Source: Methanomicrobiales archaeon
GTDB taxonomy: Archaea; Halobacteriota; Methanomicrobia; Methanomicrobiales; Methanoculleaceae
DNA: 5,322 nt
Reading direction: 5' to 3'
NCBI GenBank assembly: GCA_012521035.1
Contig: JAAYND010000169.1
Coordinates: 1 to 5,322 of the forward strand
The notes under the pieces were generated by a model that was not told the origin of the DNA, made no database searches, and saw only the letters and a program-made list of their open reading frames with translations. Shown piece by piece: positions 1 through 4,882 of the stretch; the stretch's first letter is position 1; every line of letters starts with the position of its first letter. A program made the position numbers and the translations under genes.

Positions 1-1
1 C

Positions 2-280
2 TTCATGGACTGCAAATGCAAAAGTGCCCCCTTCTGCGGGTGCCCGGAGCGGAAGTTCACCCTCACCATCATCGAGTTCCGGGAGATGGGGCTCGATCAC
101 CGCCAGATCAGCGCCCACCTCCTCGAAGAATACGGGATCGATCTCTATCCCGCCGATATCCTGAGTTTTCTTGAGGACTCCGTCCATATGCTTGAGGCGA
201 TACGCGATGTCGCCGAGCTGCAGGGACGGGAGAAACTCGCGGAGAACGCCATCGAGCATATCAAACAGATCGAGCACTAG
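2..280 (+). CDS. C-terminal tail of probable DEAD/DEAH-box helicase (DUF5814 type), 5' end outside window
   Basis: The frame is open to the left edge (a TTC codon precedes the first visible ATG at 5-7), so this is most likely the end of a longer gene and not a 91-residue protein. Counting from that Met, a cysteine cluster CxC-x5-CxC (C3, C5, C11, C13, within KSAPFCGCPERKF) is a likely zinc site. It is followed by a helical segment with a YP-x-DILSFLEDSV motif (about residues 48-59) and a charged amphipathic C-terminal helix. From memory, this combination (FCGCPERKF, then YPxDxLSFLDD, then a helix) forms the extreme C-terminus of euryarchaeal superfamily II helicases with a DUF5814 domain. The helicase motifs themselves lie outside the window, so the identification rests on the tail alone. 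If the ATG at 5 is a true start, it would be a small zinc-ribbon protein. The stop is TAG at 278-280. It is unrelated to the glycan genes further right. Confidence 0.6.
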   Translation, partial: FMDCKCKSAPFCGCPERKFTLTIIEFREMGLDHRQISAHLLEEYGIDLYPADILSFLEDSVHMLEAIRDVAELQGREKLAENAIEHIKQIEH

Positions 281-324
281 GGCATCAGTTCGTCTTATTC
301 TGTTGGCACATGGAGAACGGCCAA

Positions 325-437
325 CTCACGCGAAGATCTGTTGATTGTCAGTGACAGCCCGTTGCTCACCTGACGGTGCTCGAACTCCTTCCCCTCCGGG
401 GAGGTCACACTTCGCGGCTTCGCGCTCTTCGCGTGAG
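325..437. repeat. MITE-like unit A bounded by 11-base perfect inverted repeats
   Basis: The left end is CTCACGCGAAG (325-335) and the right end is its exact reverse complement CTTCGCGTGAG (427-437). The unit is 113 bases, has no coding capacity, and contains one copy of the GGTGCTCGAACTCC word (375-388) plus a strong small hairpin at 388-404. The terminal words are shared with unit B (464-709). No transposase is present and I cannot identify a target-site duplication, so mobile origin is inference. Confidence 0.45.
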
Positions 438-492
438 GTTGTACCCTTATCCGAATCGATAAACTCACGCGAAGCCGCGAAGAACGCGAAGT
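409..492. repeat. 29-base imperfect inverted repeat with 26-base spacer
   Basis: The left arm 409-437 and the right arm 464-492 are reverse complements at 20 of 29 positions. Matches concentrate at the two ends (8 outer and 11 inner), while the middle differs by a shuffled order of TTCGCGG and TTCGCGT sub-words. The arms are built from iterated CTTCGCG words. The spacer 438-463 is comparatively AT-rich. This could form a cruciform or a long RNA hairpin. Confidence 0.55.
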
Positions 493-534
493 AGGGTAGG
501 TGGGTATTTTGGTCCCCTTTGCGGCTCGCAACTC

Positions 535-548
535 GCACCTGCCGGCGC
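535..548. repeat. Copy of GCACC-loop-GGTGC stem-loop word (variant)
   Basis: GCACC (535-539), a four-base loop, then GGCGC (544-548) followed by TCGAACTCC. It is a one-base variant of the family. Sister copies are at 367-378 (shorter stem CACC/GGTG), 564-577 and 657-669. Each stem is followed by TC(G/A/C)AACTCC. Confidence 0.5.
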
Positions 549-563
549 TCGAACTCCGGATTC

Positions 564-577
564 GCACCAATCGGTGC
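564..577. repeat. Copy of GCACC-loop-GGTGC stem-loop word
   Basis: A perfect 5-base-pair stem, GCACC 564-568 and GGTGC 573-577, with a four-base loop, followed by TCAAACTCC. It starts 29 bases after the preceding copy. Confidence 0.5.
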
Positions 578-656
578 TCAAACTCCTGCCCTACGGGTAG
601 TCGCACCCATCAGCCCGTCGTTCCTGCGATGCTCAAGCTCGCTTCGCTCGCAGGTC

Positions 657-669
657 GCACCTACGGTGC
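657..669. repeat. Copy of GCACC-loop-GGTGC stem-loop word
   Basis: A perfect 5-base-pair stem, GCACC 657-661 and GGTGC 665-669, with a TAC loop, followed by TCCAACTCCG. It lies immediately after the CCTGCGA/TCGCAGG stem (623-654). Confidence 0.5.
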
Positions 670-800
670 TCCAACTCCGCTTCTGACGAAGCGTCGTTCT
701 TCGCGTGAGGCCACACAGTGGGCGAAAATTCAGGTGCAACGGGCCATCCGGCGGCCAACTGTCTGCAGTTGTGTGACCGGTGTAGGTGAGCGGAAGTCTC

Positions 801-821
801 TCCCGGACAACCTGCCCGGGA
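801..821 (-). terminator. Possible terminator hairpin after the glycosyltransferase gene
   Basis: TCCCGG (801-806) pairs with CCGGGA (816-821) across a nine-base loop, starting 12 bases downstream of the minus-strand TAG at 833-835. There is no T-run after it in the minus direction, so it may be only a 3' end stem or another member of the neighbouring stem-loop field. Confidence 0.25.
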
Positions 822-832
822 CGCGGTCAGAA

Positions 833-1615
833 CTATCTCTTCTCCCTATCGACCTCGAAGTACCTCTCCGGGAACATATACCCGATAAAATAGTTCAGCC
901 GCAGGATGAGGTTCTTCCGGTAGGAGAGGTCCAGGCCGTTCATGGGGAGCCCGACGACTGCGCCGCCGAGGACGGACTTGCATATCGAGGGCCGGAACCC
1001 TTTCCGCTGCCTGAGGCCTGCCCCCAGCCACCGCCACCGCATCGCCTCAGAGACGTTCCCGAGCTCATGATGGTGGTTCACAAAGACAGGCAGGATATAC
1101 CATCGCAGGTTTTTTCCGGCCAGATACTCGGCATAAAGAGCGTCTTCCCCGCTTGAGAGACCATCGAGAGCCGTGCACGCCACCACGCATTTTCGGCGCG
1201 TCACGCAACAGCCGAATGCTCCGTTGCCCCCGAGCAGCGAGATCGGCCCGGTCGGCCGCCTGATATAGCCGTCGTCGTAGAGCGCACCGATCACTCCTGC
1301 ATCCGGATATCGTCCTTCGGCCGAGGCCTGCAGGACCTCTTCCCACTCCGGAAGGATCTCCACGTCGGAGTCGACGAAGGCGACAAGGTCTGTTTGGGCC
1401 TCGCATGCCCCGAGCCTTCGTGCCGCCCCGAGGCTCCTGTCCGACGGGATGACCTCGCAGCCGTACTGTCCGGCGATTGCCGCGGTACGATCCGTAGAGT
1501 GCTTGTCGATGACGATGATCCTGTTCGGGGATCCGTATCTCTGGATAGAAGAGAGTGCAAGTTCTAACGTTGACTCGCTGTTCCAGGTAGGAATGATGTA
1601 GTCGATGCTTATCAT
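833..1615 (-). CDS. Family 2 (GT-A fold) glycosyltransferase
   Basis: It is predicted to transfer a sugar from a nucleotide-sugar donor to a glycan or lipid-linked acceptor at the cytoplasmic face of the membrane. Counted from the chosen Met, the N-terminus is the classic GT2 start (MISIDYIIPTWNSES), with VIDKHSTDRT at about 35-44 (nucleotide binding; usually VVDxxSTDxT), the DxD-type metal site VDSD at 81-84, a GGNGAFG acceptor-loop motif at 129-135, and GEDALY at 156-161, the usual position of the ED catalytic base region. The protein is 260 residues with no clear transmembrane helix. The same frame extends to an ATG at 1658-1660 (15 more residues). I prefer 1615 because family members begin a few residues before IIPTWN and a GAGGGGG stretch lies about 11 bases upstream; neither start has a strong ribosome binding site. 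The donor sugar cannot be told. It lies third in a minus-strand set behind a flippase and an acetyltransferase, consistent with surface glycan assembly. Confidence 0.88.
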   Translation of the reverse strand: MISIDYIIPTWNSESTLELALSSIQRYGSPNRIIVIDKHSTDRTAAIAGQYGCEVIPSDRSLGAARRLGACEAQTDLVAFVDSDVEILPEWEEVLQASAEGRYPDAGVIGALYDDGYIRRPTGPISLLGGNGAFGCCVTRRKCVVACTALDGLSSGEDALYAEYLAGKNLRWYILPVFVNHHHELGNVSEAMRWRWLGAGLRQRKGFRPSICKSVLGGAVVGLPMNGLDLSYRKNLILRLNYFIGYMFPERYFEVDREKR

Positions 1616-1724
1616 ACCGGTGCAGGCCCCCTCAGACAGCGCGGCCTCATCGGTCTTCATCGTGCATCAGGTTTACCCCTGGATAAGCCCTCGAGCGTGT
1701 AGGGTATGGCGGGTGTGCCGGGGT

Positions 1725-1740
1725 CGCGAGACCACTCGCG
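1725..1740. repeat. Perfect 6-base-pair hairpin in the glycosyltransferase leader
   Basis: CGCGAG (1725-1730) and CTCGCG (1735-1740) form a perfect stem with a four-base ACCA loop. It lies 110 bases upstream of the glycosyltransferase start at 1615, between it and the acetyltransferase terminator. The right half (CTCGCGTGA) resembles the 11-base terminal word of the 281-832 repeats (CTTCGCGTGAG), so it may be a stray relative of that family. Confidence 0.4.
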
Positions 1741-1750
1741 TGATCTCAGT

Positions 1751-1800
1751 AAAAACGGGATAAAAGTATCCAGAGCGCCCGGGATCTATCTCCTCCCGGG
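1751..1800 (-). terminator. Probable terminator of the acetyltransferase gene
   Basis: On the minus strand the end of the coding sequence and stop lie inside a hairpin, CCCGGG (1795-1800) pairing with CCCGGG (1778-1783) with an 11-base loop containing the TAG. It is followed by T-rich stretches (TTTT at 1762-1765, TTTTT at 1751-1755). Archaeal termination depends mainly on T-tracts, and this is the clearest one in the window. The TACTTTTATCC stretch could alternatively be a TATA element for the glycosyltransferase. Confidence 0.45.
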
Positions 1801-2223
1801 GTTCCGCATCATGGGAGCGACGTTGCACCCCGCCATCTCTCCAAAGCAGAAGAGGAATCGCTCCCGGATGCTCGTCGGCAGTCTTGCCTCCGGGATGGGC
1901 TCGAACCCGAGGCTCTCGTAGAACCCGATCAGGGGGAGGGTCGAGTGGATGTAGATCGTCTCGGACCCGCATTCATCAAGGAGCATCTGCACGGCTTCTC
2001 TGGCGTATCCGTGTCCGCGGTGCTCGTCCAATGTGAAGACACAGTCCATCTCAAGGCCGCCGGGATGGCGCGTGCAGCGGGCCGTCGCTGCAAGGGCTCC
2101 GTCGACGAAGACGCCGAATATCCTCTCCCGCGCCGGATCGGCCTTCTGGCCGCGGTAGTGCGTCCAGACCACCTCTGCAAGCGGAAACTCCCCCGGCTGC
2201 AGTTCACGAACCTCTTTCTTCAT
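1786..2223 (-). CDS. GNAT-family N-acetyltransferase
   Basis: It is predicted to move an acetyl group from acetyl-CoA to an amine; the acceptor is unknown (small molecule, amino sugar, or protein terminus). The protein is 145 residues, normal for a single GNAT domain. Counted from the chosen Met: the central beta strand IFGVFVDGALAATARC at about 35-50, the motif A acetyl-CoA pyrophosphate loop EHRGHGYA (R69-G-H-G-Y-A74; family form Q/RxxGxG/A) at 67-74, and the motif B signature IGFYESLGFEPI at 99-110 with the usual Tyr. The start is ATG at 2221-2223 because GGAG sits six bases upstream (2230-2233); an in-frame GTG at 2254-2256 would add 11 residues but has weaker support. A TATA-like box lies 38-45 bases upstream of the start, so it can be transcribed apart from the flippase gene that ends 69 bases before it. 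Its place between glycan genes allows a role in amino-sugar acetylation, but this is not shown by the sequence. Confidence 0.85.
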   Translation of the reverse strand: MKKEVRELQPGEFPLAEVVWTHYRGQKADPARERIFGVFVDGALAATARCTRHPGGLEMDCVFTLDEHRGHGYAREAVQMLLDECGSETIYIHSTLPLIGFYESLGFEPIPEARLPTSIRERFLFCFGEMAGCNVAPMMRNPGRR

Positions 2224-2229
2224 CTTCTT

Positions 2230-2233
2230 CTCC
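2230..2233 (-). promoter_or_regulatory. Ribosome binding site GGAG that decides the acetyltransferase start
   Basis: On the minus strand GGAG is followed by a six-base AAGAAG spacer and the ATG at 2223. This is the best-placed Shine-Dalgarno in the minus-strand set and supports the shorter start. Confidence 0.65.
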
Positions 2234-2260
2234 GGTATAGTCACACATTGCCGCACCAGG

Positions 2261-2268
2261 TATTTTAA
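2261..2268 (-). promoter_or_regulatory. Archaeal TATA-like box for the acetyltransferase
   Basis: TTAAAATA on the minus strand, an AT-only octamer in GC-rich surroundings, between the flippase stop (2293) and the GNAT start (2223). Initiation about 25 bases downstream would give a leader of roughly 15-20 bases that still includes the GGAG. Confidence 0.45.
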
Positions 2269-2292
2269 CAGGACGGGTAGTCCCGATCGGCC

Positions 2293-3738
2293 TCAGAGTA
2301 GACGCGGCCAGGGGAGGCCGAGGCCCATGGTCAACTCCTTCAGTTCGTCGCGGATGCCCCGGTCGAGTTTGAGGAGAACCAGGAGATAGACCACCCCGCC
2401 GAGCGCGACCGCCCCGAGGACGACGAAGACGTTCGTGAGCGGGACTACGAACGAGTAGGCCGCGACGACGGCACCCATCACGAGCGCGGCAAGAACGATG
2501 TGCCCCACGGCCCAGGGCTCCATCCGCACGCGGATGCTCCGGGAGAGGGCGCGGTTGGCAAGCGCCGCGTTCAGCACCATGGTGACAAGCGTGGCCGCTG
2601 CTGCTCCGATGATGCCGTATGCCGGGATGAGGAGGAGGTTCAAGCCGATGTTCGCGGCGACCGCAACTGCCGTCACCCGGAACGAGTCGCGCGGCCGATT
2701 GAGGGCGTTCAAACACATCGTCTGGAGGTATACGAAGACGTTTGCCACCTGCATGAGCAGGAGTACCGAAAGAGCTCCTGCCCCGACGGCGAACGATTCC
2801 CCGTAGAAGAAGTAGAGGAGGCGTTCGCCAAGGAGCCAGCCTCCAACAAGGACGGGTACTGCAAGCAGGAGCGAGTAGGTGAAGGCGCGGGCGAGCGCCG
2901 GTTCCACCGATGGGAGGGCGTCTTTCTTCCCCCAGTAACTGATCTTCGGATAAAGAGTGGTATGGAGTGCTATGGTGACGAACGTCGCGATCGATGTGAG
3001 CTGGAGCGCCACACGATAGATGCCGACATCGACCTCGGTCATGAAGTAGCCGATCATGATGGTGTCGGCATAGGAGAAGACGAGGTAGCCGCCTGCGCTG
3101 AGGAACATCCAGAACGAGAAGGAAAAGAGGCTCCGGATATGAGACCAGCCAAACGGTGCCGGCGTGAGGTCCAGGAAACGGAAATTGAAGAGCCCCGAAG
3201 CAAGCAGCCCGGCAATAAATCCTCCGGCAAGGCCCGCGACACCGTAACCGAGGACGACCGCGACGATCTGGATGACCACCCGGGTCAGATTCTCGATCAG
3301 GCCACCGATCTGGTTAACACCGACCTTCCCGCTGCCGTAGACACTGTTTGAGGCGATGTTCGTAAAGACGCTGACGACCAGTGCGACGATCAACCAGGGG
3401 AAGACTCCGGATGAGGTGAGGTCGACGAGATATGGCCGTGCAATGAGGAGAAAGCCCACCGAGACGGCTAACAGCATCACCCGGAGGAGGATGAACGCAG
3501 TGAAGTAAGCGTTCTGGTCTTCCCCCTCGCTGATCCGCTTCACCACAGCGCCCCCGAACCCCCCGTCTCCGATAAGATTGAAGACGCTGAAGTAAGCGAC
3601 AAAAAGGAAGTACGCACCCAGTATCGCGGGACCTAGCGTGTGGGCGAAGAACATCGTGGAAAGAAACCCAATGGCGGTGAGAACCAGCGTCGAACCAAGG
3701 CTGATGGCGCTCTGGCGCTGGATAGGGTTGATGCGCAT
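2293..3738 (-). CDS. Polysaccharide / oligosaccharide flippase (MOP superfamily, Wzx/RfbX-like)
   Basis: It is a polytopic membrane protein predicted to flip lipid-linked glycans from the cytoplasmic to the outer face of the membrane. From the chosen Met it is 481 residues, usual for Wzx-type flippases (about 400-500). The sequence is almost wholly alternating hydrophobic helices and short charged loops, in keeping with 12-14 membrane segments. The N-terminal part (SAISLGSTLVLTAIGFLSTM, then AHTLGPAILGAYFLF and GDGGFGGAVVKRIS) is the typical polysaccharide biosynthesis protein start, and LNALNRPRDSFRVT followed by NIGLNLLLIPAYGIIGAA is the characteristic second-half signature. The C-terminus is LKLDRGIRDELKEL, a short cytoplasmic tail. 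Start: ATG at 3736-3738 gives MRINPIQRQ, which fits family N-termini; the frame stays open to an ATG at 3796-3798 and a GTG at 3829-3831, and none has a good ribosome binding site. It is divergent from the oxidoreductase gene and upstream of the acetyltransferase on the same strand. Confidence 0.92.
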   Translation of the reverse strand: MRINPIQRQSAISLGSTLVLTAIGFLSTMFFAHTLGPAILGAYFLFVAYFSVFNLIGDGGFGGAVVKRISEGEDQNAYFTAFILLRVMLLAVSVGFLLIARPYLVDLTSSGVFPWLIVALVVSVFTNIASNSVYGSGKVGVNQIGGLIENLTRVVIQIVAVVLGYGVAGLAGGFIAGLLASGLFNFRFLDLTPAPFGWSHIRSLFSFSFWMFLSAGGYLVFSYADTIMIGYFMTEVDVGIYRVALQLTSIATFVTIALHTTLYPKISYWGKKDALPSVEPALARAFTYSLLLAVPVLVGGWLLGERLLYFFYGESFAVGAGALSVLLLMQVANVFVYLQTMCLNALNRPRDSFRVTAVAVAANIGLNLLLIPAYGIIGAAAATLVTMVLNAALANRALSRSIRVRMEPWAVGHIVLAALVMGAVVAAYSFVVPLTNVFVVLGAVALGGVVYLLVLLKLDRGIRDELKELTMGLGLPWPRLL

Positions 3739-3903
3739 GACGCGGGCAAGATACTCAGAGGGCTGAAACACGGTAGGACATTCGCCGTGAAGAACCATAT
3801 TGGTTTTGAACCGAGGCAGGGAATCGGCCACGATCCTGTGGGGCGGATGTCTCTGTCCCGCGAAGGGGGATCACGATAACGTCATACCGGAGCGATGCCA
3901 ATG

Positions 3904-3911
3904 TATAGTAT
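3904..3911 (+). promoter_or_regulatory. Archaeal TATA-like box for the oxidoreductase-dehydrogenase operon
   Basis: TATAGTAT, 42-49 bases upstream of the TTG start. Initiation about 25 bases downstream would leave a leader of roughly 15-20 bases containing the GGTGA ribosome binding site. A second AT-rich patch, GTATACC near 3931, is too close to the start to serve as a TATA box. Confidence 0.45.
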
Positions 3912-3943
3912 TACTCTCACAGGAGAGCGCGTATACCATCGGC

Positions 3944-3948
3944 GGTGA
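3944..3948 (+). promoter_or_regulatory. Ribosome binding site GGTGA that decides a TTG start
   Basis: GGTGA followed by the four-base spacer GATC and TTG at 3953-3955; the composite GGTGAGATC is close to the archaeal GGTGATC consensus. This makes TTG, and not an upstream ATG, the likely initiator. Confidence 0.6.
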
Positions 3949-3952
3949 GATC

Positions 3953-4867
3953 TTGGATGTAGGAGTAATCGGTGTTGGAATGATGGGCAGGAACCATGCC
4001 CGTGTGTACTCGGAACTGAAAGCGGTGGACTCGCTCTACCTGTACGACCTCAATGAGAAGGCCGCCCGCGACCTCGCCGGAGCCTTCGAGGCGACGGCCT
4101 CGGCTACCCTGGAGAGCCTGCTCGAAAACGTCGACGCGGTGAGCGTCTGCGTCCCGACCCCCTATCATCTTGGGGTTGCGGAGCAGGTTCTCGACGCCGG
4201 GGTGCCGCTCCTCATCGAGAAGCCCATCTGCGCGACGGCAGAGGAGTCGAGAAGGCTCATCGCGAAGATCCCCGACGGCCTCGTCGCCGGCGTCGGGCAT
4301 ATCGAGCGGTTCAATCCAATCGTCCCGGAGATCAAAAAGATCGTCAGGAACCCTCTCTACATCGAGATGAAGCGGCACAACCCGGCTTCTTCGCGGGTGA
4401 GCGGCTCCTCGGTCGTCGAGGACCTGATGATTCACGATGTGGACATCATGCGTAACGTCCTCCTCCCCGATGGGGCCTATCGCCTCGCCGGCAGCGGCAA
4501 CCAGGACGTCTGCAGCGCACTCTTTGCATTCGGAGGGACATCAGTATACCTCTCGGCAAGCAGGAAGTCCTCAAAGAAGATCCGGATGATCTATATTGAA
4601 GAAGAGGAGTTCACCGTCGAGGGGGATTTCATGGCCCAGGAGATCTATATCCACAGAAAACCCGGGCAGTATGCGGTTGAGGACGAGCGCTACGTCCAAG
4701 AGAACATCATCGAAAAGGTGCTCGTCAACAAGCAGGAGCCGCTCAAACTCGAACTCTCGACGTTCCTCGATTGCGTGGCCAAGGGACGGGAGTTCCCCGT
4801 CAGCCCCGAACAGGCACTGTTGAACATGGAGATCTGCGAGGATGTTAAACGGTGTTTTGCGGTCTGA
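3953..4867 (+). CDS. Gfo/Idh/MocA-family NAD(P)-dependent oxidoreductase, probable nucleotide-sugar dehydrogenase
   Basis: It is predicted to oxidise or reduce a sugar hydroxyl or ketone using nicotinamide cofactor in the cytoplasm. Counted from the TTG-encoded Met (304 residues): the Rossmann motif GVGMMG at 7-12, an acidic residue after strand 2 (YDLNE, D32) favouring NAD, VCVPTPYH at 65-72, the family catalytic lysine in EKP at 89-91, GHIERFNP at 115-122, and the D157-x3-H161-D-x-D164 cluster that normally supplies catalytic residues. The C-terminal part is the beta-sheet substrate domain. The start is TTG because upstream in-frame codons lack homology and GGTGA is well placed; the frame runs back to an ATG at 3800, but that would overlap the flippase start region. 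It lies 15 bases before a UDP-hexosamine 6-dehydrogenase, so it may act as the 3-dehydrogenase of a WbpA/WbpB (WlbA) type 2,3-diaminouronic acid pathway; WlbA/WbpB proteins are of similar length. This role is inference; the family also acts on many other sugars. Confidence 0.9.
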   Translation: MDVGVIGVGMMGRNHARVYSELKAVDSLYLYDLNEKAARDLAGAFEATASATLESLLENVDAVSVCVPTPYHLGVAEQVLDAGVPLLIEKPICATAEESRRLIAKIPDGLVAGVGHIERFNPIVPEIKKIVRNPLYIEMKRHNPASSRVSGSSVVEDLMIHDVDIMRNVLLPDGAYRLAGSGNQDVCSALFAFGGTSVYLSASRKSSKKIRMIYIEEEEFTVEGDFMAQEIYIHRKPGQYAVEDERYVQENIIEKVLVNKQEPLKLELSTFLDCVAKGREFPVSPEQALLNMEICEDVKRCFAV

Positions 4868-4882
4868 AGGTTGGTTTTCACA

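Larger units (their letters stand above)
464..709. repeat. MITE-like unit B bounded by the same 11-base inverted repeats
   Basis: The left end is CTCACGCGAAG (464-474) and the right end is CTTCGCGTGAG (699-709). Similarity with unit A runs slightly beyond the 11-mers: AACTCACGCGAAG occurs at 323-335 and 462-474, and TCTTCGCGTGAGG at 426-438 and 698-710. The unit is 246 bases and carries three of the four GGTGCTC-AACTCC type words (544, 573 and 665). It could equally be one composite element 325-709 with an internal inverted pair. Confidence 0.45.
281..832. repeat. Repeat-dense gene-free region with many short inverted repeats
   Basis: About 550 bases separate the two flanking stop codons (TAG at 280 on plus, TAG at 833 on minus), so the region lies between two converging gene ends. 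I find no believable gene: the open frames here have repeat-derived, low-plausibility translations. It instead holds stacked stem-loops: GTTGGC/GCCAAC (302-307/320-325), a 7-base-pair stem at 388-394/398-404 with a TCC loop, CCTGCGA/TCGCAGG (623-629/648-654), GCACC/GGTGC (657-661/665-669), GACG/CGTC (685-688/692-695) and CAACTG/CAGTTG (756-761/766-771). Two repeat families described separately recur inside it. It is probably an accumulated extragenic repeat or a decayed non-autonomous element; a structured RNA is possible but nothing specific supports it. Confidence 0.7.
3739..3952. promoter_or_regulatory. Divergent control region between flippase and oxidoreductase
   Basis: About 214 bases separate the preferred divergent starts (3738 minus, 3953 plus). 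The plus-strand promoter is fairly clear (TATAGTAT at 3904-3911). On the minus strand candidates are weak: the complement of the same AT-rich patch (ACTATACATT) and an AAAACCAATA stretch near 3797-3807. If the flippase uses one of its longer starts, the region shrinks to about 121 bases. I see no convincing operator palindrome. Confidence 0.4.

Noticed and set aside
375..388. tRNA T-arm-like sequence GGTGCTCGAACTCC
   Set aside because: It resembles a T-loop, but no acceptor stem, anticodon arm or CCA end can be built around any copy; it belongs to the stem-loop repeat family.
295..606. Minus-strand open frames (up to 103 residues) in the intergenic region
   Set aside because: Translations are made from the short repeats (for example recurring EFEHR), with no ribosome binding site or family signature.
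361..680. CRISPR-like array
   Set aside because: Repeat copies are short, degenerate and spaced irregularly (169, 29 and 92 bases between starts), with no spacers of constant length and no cas gene.
318..760. 9-base direct repeat CGGCCAACT at 318-326 and 752-760 as a target-site duplication around the repeat units
   Set aside because: A 9-mer pair in this length is expected roughly by chance, and the left copy overlaps the 11-base terminal word instead of flanking it.
500..1156. 218-residue plus-strand open frame
   Set aside because: More than half lies antisense to the glycosyltransferase and the rest is repeat-derived; the translation is rich in Pro, Arg and Ser with no recognisable domain.
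2274..2285. CGGG/CCCG hairpin after the flippase stop as a terminator
   Set aside because: The stem is only four base pairs and the following AT-rich sequence is better explained as the acetyltransferase TATA box.
2500..3351. 283-residue plus-strand open frame
   Set aside because: Entirely antisense to the flippase, whose membrane-protein signature is unambiguous; the shadow is highly charged with no domain.
3800..3952. 51-residue N-terminal extension of the oxidoreductase from ATG 3800
   Set aside because: It has no homology-like sequence, crosses the predicted TATA box and is far from the Rossmann start; the GGTGA-TTG start explains the gene better.
3917..4435. 172-residue minus-strand open frame
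   Set aside because: Antisense shadow of the oxidoreductase, which has clear Rossmann and EKP motifs.
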